Position numbers and translations under genes: made by a program. The notes beneath the pieces were generated by a model. The model did no database searches and was not told where the DNA came from. It worked only from the letters and a program-made list of their open reading frames with translations. This document shows, one piece after another, positions 25,247 to 32,548 of a stretch of 64,000 nt of DNA. The stretch is taken from positions 1 through 64,000 of the forward strand of contig SXOB01000028.1 of assembly GCA_005776945.1 (NCBI GenBank). The letters run 5' to 3'. How positions within the stretch are numbered: the first letter of the stretch is position 1; the number at the start of each line of letters is the position of its first letter. This DNA comes from Pseudomonadota bacterium. GTDB taxonomy: Bacteria; Myxococcota_A; UBA796; GCA-2862545.

Positions 25247-26376
25247 GTGCGTTCCTTCCAGGCCCGGAGGGCCTCGACGATCCGCCCGGCGGCGCGGCCG
25301 TCGCCGTAGGGATTCGATGTGCGCCGAAACGCCTCCATGGCGCTCGGATGGCGGAGCAGGGCGTCTACCTCTTCGAATATCCGCTCGGCCGAGGTGCCTA
25401 CGAGCTTCACGGTTCCCGCGGCCACGCCTTCGGGTCGCTCGGTCACGTCGCGCATGACGAGGACGGGTTTTCCAAGGCTGGGCGCCTCTTCCTGAATTCC
25501 GCCGGAATCCGTGAGAATGAGCGTACAACGCTCCATGAGGCGGACGAAGGGCGCATATTCGAGCGGCGGAATCAGCAGGACGTTCGGCAGTCCCCCGAGG
25601 AGGCGATGGACCGGTTCCTGGACGTTGGGATTGAGGTGAACCGGGTAGATGACGGCGACGTCCGGCCACGTTTCGGCGACGCGTCGGATGCCGTGGCAGA
25701 GGTCCTCGAAACCCTGTCCGAAGCTCTCGCGTCGGTGGCCTGTGACGAGGACGATCCGCCGGTTGTTGTCGGCAACGATGGACGCCGCCGCACCGAATGG
25801 CGCCGGTTCGAAGGGTGCTCGCCGGTTGGCCTCGACGCGCCATAGCAGGGCGTCGATGACCGTGTTGCCCGTCACCACGATGCGCTGCTCTGGGACCCCC
25901 TCGGCGCGCAGGGCGTCGGCGGACCCCGGGGTCGGCGCAAACAGCAGCGTGGCGAGGCGGTCCGTGAGGACGCGATTGGCCTCTTCGGGCCACGGTGCGC
26001 GCAGGTCGCCCGTGCGGAGGCCCGCTTCGACGTGGCCAACGGGGACGGAAGCGTAGAAAGCGGCGAGCGTCGCCGCGAGGCACGAGGTCGTGTCGCCGTG
26101 GACAAGGACGATGTCCGGACGGTCCACGCGAAATCGGTCGCGGAGGCCCGTGAGAACGGCGGTCGTCACGTCCGTCAGGTCCTGGCCGGGCCGCATGATG
26201 GCGAGGTCGTCGTCGACCACGAGCTCGAACGACGACAACACCTGGTCGAGCATCTGCCGGTGTTGGCCGGTCACGACGATTCGGGCGTCAAACGACGAAT
26301 CTTGGGCCAATGCGCGGGCCACCGGCGCCATTTTGATGGCCTCGGGCCGCGTGCCGAAAATCGTCCAGACCTTCAT
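25243..26376 (-). CDS. wecB: UDP-N-acetylglucosamine 2-epimerase (non-hydrolysing)
   Basis: Interconverts UDP-GlcNAc and UDP-ManNAc. 377 residues from ATG 26376, ATGA-coupled to wecC. KVWTIFGTRPEAIKMAPV at the N-terminus, VTGQHRQMLDQVL, VHGDTTSCLAA, HVEAGLRTGDLRAPWPEEANR, TGHRRESFGQGF and LTDSGGIQEEAPSLGKPVLVMRD are the full set of family motifs. With wecC it makes UDP-ManNAc and then UDP-ManNAcA, as in enterobacterial common antigen and many capsules. Cytoplasmic. Confidence 0.96.
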   Translation of the reverse strand: MKVWTIFGTRPEAIKMAPVARALAQDSSFDARIVVTGQHRQMLDQVLSSFELVVDDDLAIMRPGQDLTDVTTAVLTGLRDRFRVDRPDIVLVHGDTTSCLAATLAAFYASVPVGHVEAGLRTGDLRAPWPEEANRVLTDRLATLLFAPTPGSADALRAEGVPEQRIVVTGNTVIDALLWRVEANRRAPFEPAPFGAAASIVADNNRRIVLVTGHRRESFGQGFEDLCHGIRRVAETWPDVAVIYPVHLNPNVQEPVHRLLGGLPNVLLIPPLEYAPFVRLMERCTLILTDSGGIQEEAPSLGKPVLVMRDVTERPEGVAAGTVKLVGTSAERIFEEVDALLRHPSAMEAFRRTSNPYGDGRAAGRIVEALRAWKERT

Positions 26377-27578
26377 TTGCGCCAGATGCCGGCGACGTCG
26401 AGTACGACCTTGCCGGCAAGGGCCTCGGCGGCGAGGCCGCGGAAGACGCGGTGGGGCACGAGGGCGACGACGAGGCCAGCGTCGGACAGAGCTGCATCGA
26501 GGGTGGCCAGCGTGAGGCCGTCGACGGACGCGACGTGGGGCTCGACGCAGCGTACGCGTTCGGGGAGCACGGCGGCGACGGCACGAGCGATGTGGAGCGC
26601 CGGGCTTTCGCGCAAGTCGTCGATGTCGGGTTTGTACGCCAGACCTAGCAGCGCGATGGCGCCGGTCGTTTGGGCGGCCGCGTCGAGAATGCGGGCCACG
26701 ACCCATTCGGCCTTGTGGTCGTTGACGTTGCGCGCGGCGTGGATGACCCGGGCGAGGTCGGGGGCCGCGGACACGAGGAACCACGGGTCGACGGCGATGC
26801 AAGGGCCGCCGACGCCGGCGCCGGGCGTGAGAATCTGGACGCGGGGATGGCGGTTGGCCAATTCGATGAGGCGCCAGACGTCGATGCCAAATCGGTCGCA
26901 CAAAAGGGACAATTCGTTGGCGAATGCAATGTTGACGTCGCGGTAGCTATTTTCGACGAGCTTGCACATTTCAGCCGTGCGCGCGTCGGTCGCGAGCACG
27001 TCGCCCGAAACGAAGGTCCGATAAAATGCGACGGCGGACTCGGTACTGGCGGCGTCGACGCCCCCCACCACGCGGTCATTTTCGACGAGTTCAACGAGGA
27101 TGCGGCCAGGTAGAACGCGCTCGGGGCAGTGGGCGACGTGGAAGGCGCGCGGCGTGGCCAAATCAGGGCGCGCGGCCATGAGGATGTCGGCGACGGCCTC
27201 GGTGGTACCCACCGGGCTCGTGGATTCGAGGACGACGAGGTTTCCGGGGGCGAGGACGGGCGCAATGGAGCGTGCTGCGGCTTCGACGAAACGCAGGTCG
27301 GGTTGGTGGCCGTCGCGAAAGGGGGTCGGGACGGCGAGGATGAACACGTCGGCCGCGCGCGGCGTCGTGGAAGCGCGTAGGCCCCCGCCGTGGACGGCTG
27401 CGCGGACGAGGACGTCCAGCTCGGGTTCCACGATGTGGATGCGGCCGTCGTTGATCGTGTCGACGACGTCTTGGCGAACGTCGACTCCAAGGACGGAGTG
27501 CCCCCGCGTGGCGAGAAGGCTGGCCGTCGGCAGGCCGATGTAGCCAAGGCCGACGACACACACGGTGCGGTGACTCAC
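26373..27578 (-). CDS. wecC: UDP-N-acetyl-D-mannosamine dehydrogenase
   Basis: Oxidises UDP-ManNAc to UDP-ManNAcA with two NAD. 401 residues from GTG 27578 (GTGA overlap with tpx). VCVVGLGYIGLPTASLLATRGHSVLGVD, VPTPFRDGHQPDLRFVEAA, LESTSPVGTTE, HCPERVLPG and GAGVGGPCIAVDPWFL with the catalytic cysteine mark the WecC branch rather than Ugd. NDHKAEWVVARI and GLAYKPDIDDLRESPAL close the protein. Pairs with wecB next door. Confidence 0.93.
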   Translation of the reverse strand: MSHRTVCVVGLGYIGLPTASLLATRGHSVLGVDVRQDVVDTINDGRIHIVEPELDVLVRAAVHGGGLRASTTPRAADVFILAVPTPFRDGHQPDLRFVEAAARSIAPVLAPGNLVVLESTSPVGTTEAVADILMAARPDLATPRAFHVAHCPERVLPGRILVELVENDRVVGGVDAASTESAVAFYRTFVSGDVLATDARTAEMCKLVENSYRDVNIAFANELSLLCDRFGIDVWRLIELANRHPRVQILTPGAGVGGPCIAVDPWFLVSAAPDLARVIHAARNVNDHKAEWVVARILDAAAQTTGAIALLGLAYKPDIDDLRESPALHIARAVAAVLPERVRCVEPHVASVDGLTLATLDAALSDAGLVVALVPHRVFRGLAAEALAGKVVLDVAGIWRK

Positions 27579-28072
27579 GCGGGGAGGACCGCGAGGGCTG
27601 CGTCGTAGTTGGGCTCCTGCCCGACTTCGGCGACGAGCTCGGTGTGGCGCGTCACACCGTCGGGATCGAGGACGACCACGGCGCGCGCGCAACATCCCGA
27701 AAACGGTCCGCCGGCCATACGCAGACCCCAGGCGTCGGGCAACTTGCTGCGGAAGGTAGAAAGAACGACCTGGTTGGGCAGGCCTTCGGCGCCACAAAAA
27801 CGCTTCATCGCAAACGGGAGGTCGTGGGCGATGTGGAGCACGGTGACGCCCGGCCGATCGGCGCAGCGCGCCGCAAAGGTCCGGATGGACGCGGCACATA
27901 CCCCTGTGTCGACCGACAGGAAAATGTTGCAAACCCGCCAGCCTGCGTAGCTGGACACCGCGCGGTCGTTGAAATCGGCGGGGGTGAGCGTGGCGTCAGG
28001 CGCAGGCGCGCCGACCCGCGGCAGATCGCCGGACGTGGGGATGGCGGTGCCGCGCAGGAGAAAGGTGGCCAA
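27575..28072 (-). CDS. tpx: Thiol peroxidase (Tpx-type atypical 2-Cys peroxiredoxin)
   Basis: Reduces lipid and hydrogen peroxides using thioredoxin. 165 residues from TTG 28072, chosen because GGAGG lies four bases upstream. The peroxidatic cysteine is in SVDTGVCAASIRTF and the resolving cysteine in DLPFAMKRFCGAEG, the exact Tpx spacing. APAPDATLTPADFND and a C-terminal VEVGQEPNYDAAL-like end fit. It heads the wecC-wecB-ugd-heparinase run with four-base overlaps, an unusual place for an antioxidant gene. Divergent from the next glycosyltransferase. Confidence 0.92.
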   Translation of the reverse strand: MATFLLRGTAIPTSGDLPRVGAPAPDATLTPADFNDRAVSSYAGWRVCNIFLSVDTGVCAASIRTFAARCADRPGVTVLHIAHDLPFAMKRFCGAEGLPNQVVLSTFRSKLPDAWGLRMAGGPFSGCCARAVVVLDPDGVTRHTELVAEVGQEPNYDAALAVLPA

Positions 28073-28138
28073 GGGTCCTCCGGGGGCGGGCCCTATCGCG
28101 GCCGGCGCGTCAGCGGAGCGACCGCGGTAGGAGGCTCC

Positions 28139-29059
28139 ATGACGACGGCCTGGCTCTCGGTGTCCCGAGACCCCGAGTGGGGAGGCGGCGTGGCCCGTGG
28201 GGCGACGGCGTTGGCGCGGACTGGGGGCTTCCACACGGTGTTCGTGGGCCGGCGACCCGGGGAACGCTGGCCGCGCCTCGGCGACGCGCGGCGGGTTCGG
28301 GAGGCGCCTGGCGACGCCGTCCTCGTCCACACGTCGCTGCGGCATCGCGCACTCCTTCGGGACGCAGCGCTCACGCGTCGGGAGTCGCGGCCCGTCCTCT
28401 TGTGGTTCCACGGCACAGATCGGCGACTGGCGACGGGCGCGCCGACTGGATTTCTGAGGGCGCTCTTCGGCTCACGGCGGGCCATCGCGTCGACGGCCGA
28501 ACAAGTGCCGTGGCTCGAGCGCCTTGGGCTGGAGGTCGTCGGCGTTTCGCCCATCGGTTGGGATTCCGAGCGGCTCCGCGGCCTCGTGCCCCGCCCCGAG
28601 CCTCGGACGGTGTTGTTTGCGGGGCGCGCGACCGTCGCCAAGGGCCTCGACCGGCTCGTGGCCGCCGCGGCTCCCGATTTCCGCTTGCTCGTTGCTGGCG
28701 AAGGGCCGGTGGCGGGAGGCCAGCGTCTCGGATTTGTCGACGGCGAGGCGTGGCGGACGGCCCATGGCCGGGCGCAGCTGTTTGCCCTTCCATCCCGAGA
28801 CGAGGGGGCCCCCGTTTCGCTTCTCGAGGCGCTCGGGGCGGGCCTGCCGGCGCTCGTGACCGACGTCGGCGCGATGGCGTCGCTGGTCGGTGACGCGGGG
28901 TGGGTCGTCCCGAAGGACGTCAACCCCGTCGAGTTGGGTGGGTTCCTCAGGGCGGCCTTCGCGGACGCGGACGAGTTGGCGTGGAGAGCAGCGGCTGCGC
29001 CGGAACGGGCGGCGCCATTCACGGCAGAGCGCGTGGCCCGATGGTTCCTCGCGCTGTGA
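28139..29059 (+). CDS. Group 1 (GT4-type) glycosyltransferase
   Basis: 306 residues from ATG 28139, with GGAGG four bases upstream. N-terminal TAWLSVSRDPEWGGGVARGATAL has the Gly-rich acceptor loop. The C-terminal domain has TVLFAGRATVAKGLDRLVAAA and FALPSRDEGAPVSLLEALGAGLPALVTDVGA, the E-x7-E-like donor site of GT4 enzymes. Shorter than the about 370-residue norm, mainly in the N-terminal domain. Probably works in the same polysaccharide as the divergent tpx-wec-ugd run. Confidence 0.8.
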   Translation: MTTAWLSVSRDPEWGGGVARGATALARTGGFHTVFVGRRPGERWPRLGDARRVREAPGDAVLVHTSLRHRALLRDAALTRRESRPVLLWFHGTDRRLATGAPTGFLRALFGSRRAIASTAEQVPWLERLGLEVVGVSPIGWDSERLRGLVPRPEPRTVLFAGRATVAKGLDRLVAAAAPDFRLLVAGEGPVAGGQRLGFVDGEAWRTAHGRAQLFALPSRDEGAPVSLLEALGAGLPALVTDVGAMASLVGDAGWVVPKDVNPVELGGFLRAAFADADELAWRAAAAPERAAPFTAERVARWFLAL

Positions 29060-29091
29060 GGGATGCTCACGGCGATGGAGGGCGAACCGTG

Positions 29092-29115
29092 GCGTGTGAG
29101 GGTGCCCTCACACGC
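29092..29115. terminator. Palindrome between convergent genes, possible two-way terminator
   Basis: GCGTGTGAGGG and CCCTCACACGC are perfect eleven-base arms around TG. It lies between the stop of the glycosyltransferase (29059) and the stop of the convergent lipoprotein (29127). As RNA it folds from either strand. No T run follows, so a two-way Rho-assisted stop or a protein site are both possible. Confidence 0.45.
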
Positions 29116-29126
29116 TGCGGGCGGTG

Positions 29127-30149
29127 CTACTCACACAAACCGATCGGCTCGTTGCACGTCAGGGGCGGCGGGCAGTCGAAGTCCGTGAGGCACGGCGTGT
29201 AGCCTTCAACGCGGACGCTTGGGTTCGCCGTGCTCGCGACGCGGAACTCCATGCAGCCCGGCTCACCTTCGACGTCGCCGATCTCGGCGGTGTCGATCGT
29301 GCGGCGGTGCACGGCGAGGCTCGGGTAGCCGGTGACGCCGAGCGCCAAGAGCTGGTCGATGAGGGTCGCCGACAGGTCGAAGGCGCCGTCGTCGGCGGTG
29401 ACACATGTGAGCATGACCGGCGTGACGCCGTGTTGGTCGACGTTCAGCCGCATCCAGATCTCGGCGCGCGCGACCTCGGCCACTGGGGGGTCCCACCCGA
29501 CCACGAGCGGAAGGCCCGACTCGATCACGAGGTCCGTCGTGGTCATCGACAACATTTCGACGCCCACGCCGTGCAGCTCGACGGCCGGGTAGACGTCGCC
29601 CGTCGTCGTCAACGTGATCAGCGCCCCCGGATCCGCGGGGGGATGCGGAACGGTGATGTCGAAGTACTTGGCGCCGGGCGGGACGGGCAACATCTCCACG
29701 GCTTCGAGCAGGCCAGTGACGGTCGCCGTGCCAAGGCCTTGTTCGGTCGGGTACGGTACGCAGGTGCCGAAATCGCACGTTTCGAGCGGTGCACAGGCGG
29801 GCGAACAGAAGGGATTGTTGCGCTTGAGCAAAACACAATCGCCGTCGCGGCCGATCTCTTCGAGAATCGTGACGGGGACGACCGCGTCGGACACGGTTCC
29901 GTCGACAATGCTGTAGATGTCGTAGGACTCGACCTTGAATTCGCCGAGCTTCTTGTCGAGCGGGCATGTCGCGCCGAGTTCGACGGTGGCCGGGTCGGGA
30001 CCCGTCGGGGGCGCGTCCGTCGTGTCCGTCGGGACCGGGGTTTCGGTGCCGGTGGGCCCATCCGAAGTTCCGGGGGTCGGATCCGTGGGTTCGGTATTCC
30101 CGCCGCAGGCGACCGCGAAGATGAGGAGGACGTCAGGGCGCAAAGACAT
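29127..30149 (-). CDS. Cys-rich lipoprotein, hypothetical
   Basis: 340 residues from ATG 30149 (AGGAAAG three bases upstream). MSLRPDVLLIFAVACGG is a lipoprotein signal with Cys 15, followed by a Thr/Pro/Gly/Asp linker of about 45 residues. The folded part holds two cysteine clusters, CSPACAPLETCDFGTC near the middle and CLTDFDCPPPLTCNEPIGLC at the C-terminus, a style common in myxobacterial surface proteins. No enzyme motif. It overlaps the upstream propeller lipoprotein by 17 bases, so the two are likely made together at the cell surface. Confidence 0.75.
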   Translation of the reverse strand: MSLRPDVLLIFAVACGGNTEPTDPTPGTSDGPTGTETPVPTDTTDAPPTGPDPATVELGATCPLDKKLGEFKVESYDIYSIVDGTVSDAVVPVTILEEIGRDGDCVLLKRNNPFCSPACAPLETCDFGTCVPYPTEQGLGTATVTGLLEAVEMLPVPPGAKYFDITVPHPPADPGALITLTTTGDVYPAVELHGVGVEMLSMTTTDLVIESGLPLVVGWDPPVAEVARAEIWMRLNVDQHGVTPVMLTCVTADDGAFDLSATLIDQLLALGVTGYPSLAVHRRTIDTAEIGDVEGEPGCMEFRVASTANPSVRVEGYTPCLTDFDCPPPLTCNEPIGLCE

Positions 30150-31185
30150 GCTTCTTTCCTGGAATCTGGGTGTCGATAGCAAAAAGGCGGCCATCGTCGC
30201 GGTCCGACACATAGAGCAGGTTGGGGTCCCAACCGCCTACGCCGACGCCCCAACGCATGTTCGGAATCCAACTCGACGGAAGGTCCACAATGACCTCGGC
30301 CGGGGACAGGCCATCGGCGGGCATCCGGCGAACCTTGCCGGCGATGTATTCGGTGAAGTAGACGTTGTTGCAGGCGTCGACGTTGACACCGTCGATGCAG
30401 GCGTAGGCGCCGGGCGCATTCCACAGAACCACGGGTTCGCCCCATGTGGTTTCGTCGATCCGGGGGATCTTCCACACACCTTCGCCGCTGCACGTCGTGA
30501 CGAACATGGTGTTTTCGTCGGTGCTGAGCACGAGGCCGTTGGCGCCGCCGATGTCGCTTGCGACGACGTAGGCGTCCCCGGTGATGGGGTCGAGCTGGCG
30601 GACGTTTCCGTCGCCGTTGCTCGCGACGTAAACCCACTTGCCGTCGCGACTGACTTCGATGCCGTTGGGGTAGGAAATGCCCGCCGTGATGACGGTCTGT
30701 GCGCCGGTCGTGGTGTCGATGCGCAACACTTCGTTCTGGCCCGAATTCGAGAGAGCGACCTCGCCGGACGGCATGACGCGCGTACCCGAAGTGAACGAAT
30801 CCAAGCCCGTGCTCAGGATGGCGAAATCGCCGTCCTGGTTGAGGCGGATGAGGTTCGCGTCGCGCATGGAGACGTGGTACCCGTCGCCGTCAAAGTCGAA
30901 ATCCTCGGCCGTTCCCCAGCCTTCAAGCGTCGTGTAGGACAACGGGGGCGCGGGGAGAGGGGCCGAGCAGTCCACGCCTGTGGGCGGCGTGTAGGTACCT
31001 GTCGGGTCCGTGGGGTCCGTAGGGTCGGTCGGGTCCGTGTCGTCGGTGTCCGTGGTGTCGTCGGTCGGGGTAGGGACGATCACGTCGGTCCCATCGGTCG
31101 TCGGCCCCGGAGGTGTGTCCGAGGTGCCCGACGGCGGCGTACCGGGTTCCGGCTTGCAGGCGACGGCGAGCAACAGGGCGATCAT
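30133..31185 (-). CDS. SMP-30/gluconolactonase-like beta-propeller lipoprotein
   Basis: 350 residues. MIALLLAVAC is a minimal lipoprotein signal with Cys 10. A linker with repeated Pro-Thr-Asp (about residues 40-62, DNA about 30998-31066) separates it from a propeller: VMPSGEVALSNSGQNEVLRID, ISYPNGIEVSRDGKWVYVASNGDGNVRQLD, GGANGLVLSTDENTMFVTTCSGEGVWKI, IDGVNVDACNNVYFTEYIAGKVRRM. The N-G-x3-S and D-x-x-N-x-Y-x-T-E signatures recall SMP-30/strictosidine synthase-type propellers, which often bind calcium. Substrate unknown. GGAG lies seven bases before ATG 31185. Confidence 0.75.
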   Translation of the reverse strand: MIALLLAVACKPEPGTPPSGTSDTPPGPTTDGTDVIVPTPTDDTTDTDDTDPTDPTDPTDPTGTYTPPTGVDCSAPLPAPPLSYTTLEGWGTAEDFDFDGDGYHVSMRDANLIRLNQDGDFAILSTGLDSFTSGTRVMPSGEVALSNSGQNEVLRIDTTTGAQTVITAGISYPNGIEVSRDGKWVYVASNGDGNVRQLDPITGDAYVVASDIGGANGLVLSTDENTMFVTTCSGEGVWKIPRIDETTWGEPVVLWNAPGAYACIDGVNVDACNNVYFTEYIAGKVRRMPADGLSPAEVIVDLPSSWIPNMRWGVGVGGWDPNLLYVSDRDDGRLFAIDTQIPGKKHVFAP

Positions 31186-31233
31186 GAGGCGGCTCCTTAC
31201 TTGGCAGACACAGTGTCCGGCCGCGGGCTAACG

Positions 31234-31617
31234 TCAACGGACCCCAAGCGGGGGCGCGTCCGGCGTGGTGCGCCAAGCCACTGCGAAGGCCAGCGCGAAC
31301 GCGCCGTCGATCGCGGCAAATGGGAGGAGGACGTCTGCGCAGCGACCCTGGGCCCATAGGACCCCGACCGCCCCGAAGAAGGCGAGCTTTTCGAGGATCG
31401 CTGGCAACATGAGCGGCCGGAGGCGCTCCGGCTCACGCGCGATGAGGAGGAAAGCCACCTGCCAGGCCAACGCGACCCCAGTGAAGCCGTAGAAGAACAC
31501 GGGATGCGTGATCGCTGGGGGGTGGTCGAGTCCGAACCGGCCCTCCATGACGAAATTCGGAAGCAGGGCGATGATGCCGTAGATGCCGGCGATACGAAAG
31601 ATGCGGGAGGCGGTCAT
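31234..31617 (-). CDS. Small four-helix membrane protein, hypothetical
   Basis: 127 residues from ATG 31617. Four hydrophobic stretches: IAGIYGIIALLPNFVM, PVFFYGFTGVALAWQVAFLLIA, ILEKLAFFGAVGVLWAQG and LPFAAIDGAFALAFAVAW. No catalytic or transport motif is seen. Its start codon is only 18 bases from the divergent deacetylase start; GCTATA seven bases upstream is a -10-like element. A longer in-frame reading upstream runs antisense through the deacetylase and is rejected. Confidence 0.68.
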   Translation of the reverse strand: MTASRIFRIAGIYGIIALLPNFVMEGRFGLDHPPAITHPVFFYGFTGVALAWQVAFLLIAREPERLRPLMLPAILEKLAFFGAVGVLWAQGRCADVLLPFAAIDGAFALAFAVAWRTTPDAPPLGVR

Positions 31618-31624
31618 GACGGCG

Positions 31625-31630
31625 TATAGC
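31625..31630. promoter_or_regulatory. Shared TATAGC/GCTATA element in an 18-base divergent gap
   Basis: The 18 bases between ATG 31617 (minus) and ATG 31636 (plus) contain TATAGC, five bases before the plus start, which reads GCTATA seven bases before the minus start. If it is the -10 for either gene the -35 lies in the opposite coding region and the mRNA starts at or near the ATG. Confidence 0.4.
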
Positions 31631-31635
31631 CGGGC

Positions 31636-32502
31636 ATGCGTCAACTCGTCCTGACCGTGGACGTCGAGGTGCGCGGCGACGGCTCGGGTTCCGTGGAGGG
31701 CCTCGTGGTCAGGCCGATGCGGCGCCTGCTCGAGGTGGCGCGGCGGGACGGGAAGGTAGTCACGTGGTTCGTCGACGCGCTCGGGTTCGAACGAATGGAG
31801 CGGGAGGGCCTGCCAAAGCGGTCGCCTCTCGAGGCCTTGACGCAACTGTTGCGGGAAGCCGTCGCCGCCGGCGATGAGGTGGGGCTGCACCTGCATCCCC
31901 AGTGGCGTCTGGCTCGGCCCGGGATGTTCGGATGGCGGGCGCGGGGAACGGACGTCCTGAGCGACCGGGATGCCGACCTCGTCGACCCCGGCGTCGCGTG
32001 GATTGTAGGCGCCTGTGGGAGGTCGCCGACGTGTTTTCGCGCTGGAGGGTTGGGGCCCCTGCCCGTGGCCGTGCTCGAAGCCTTGGGCTCGGCGGGCGTG
32101 CTCGTCGACAGCAGCGTCGCCCCAGGACGTTCGCCCTGGCTGAGGGCGCCGGTGGACCGGCCGTCGTGGAATTTTCAGACAAATCCCAGCCGCCCGGAGG
32201 CCGGCCCATTCGTGGAGTTGCCGATCGCGGTGGGTGCGGTGACCGCCCGCGGCCATTGGCCGGGCCGCCTCGCTACGGCGTGGGGAGTGCGCCGGTGGCG
32301 TCCTCGCGTCGCGGGACCGGCACTCCTGGACGCCGCTCGGTACGCGGCCTCGGACCTTGCCGCAGTGGCAGACGCGCGGCCGGTCGGGCCTGTCGTGGCG
32401 ATTGCACATACCAAGACCTGGACGGAACGGGCGACGCGGGAGGTCGCCGCCTTCTGGACAGGGCGACCGACCCTGACGGTGACGAAGGCTGCGGGGCTGT
32501 AG
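31636..32502 (+). CDS. Polysaccharide deacetylase-like protein (NodB-type fold)
   Basis: 288 residues. LVLTVDVEVRG at the N-terminus carries the Asp-x-Asp/Glu metal and base motif, GDEVGLHLHPQWRL the His-x-His metal pair, FRAGGLGPLP the conserved Arg-Ala-Gly strand, and IAHTKTW a late His. Together these fit carbohydrate esterase 4-like deacetylases that remove N- or O-acetyl from polysaccharides or peptidoglycan. No signal peptide is seen, so it may act on cytoplasmic or lipid-linked intermediates. Located among exopolysaccharide and lipoprotein genes. Confidence 0.72.
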   Translation: MRQLVLTVDVEVRGDGSGSVEGLVVRPMRRLLEVARRDGKVVTWFVDALGFERMEREGLPKRSPLEALTQLLREAVAAGDEVGLHLHPQWRLARPGMFGWRARGTDVLSDRDADLVDPGVAWIVGACGRSPTCFRAGGLGPLPVAVLEALGSAGVLVDSSVAPGRSPWLRAPVDRPSWNFQTNPSRPEAGPFVELPIAVGAVTARGHWPGRLATAWGVRRWRPRVAGPALLDAARYAASDLAAVADARPVGPVVAIAHTKTWTERATREVAAFWTGRPTLTVTKAAGL

Positions 32503-32548
32503 CGTTGCCTGAGCGGCGAGCCGGATAGGCGCGAAGGGAGGGAAGGCC

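Noticed and set aside
30998-31066. Short direct repeats that could look like a CRISPR or VNTR locus
   Set aside because: Repeat unit is about nine bases, in frame, and encodes Pro-Thr-Asp linker. No spacers and no cas genes.
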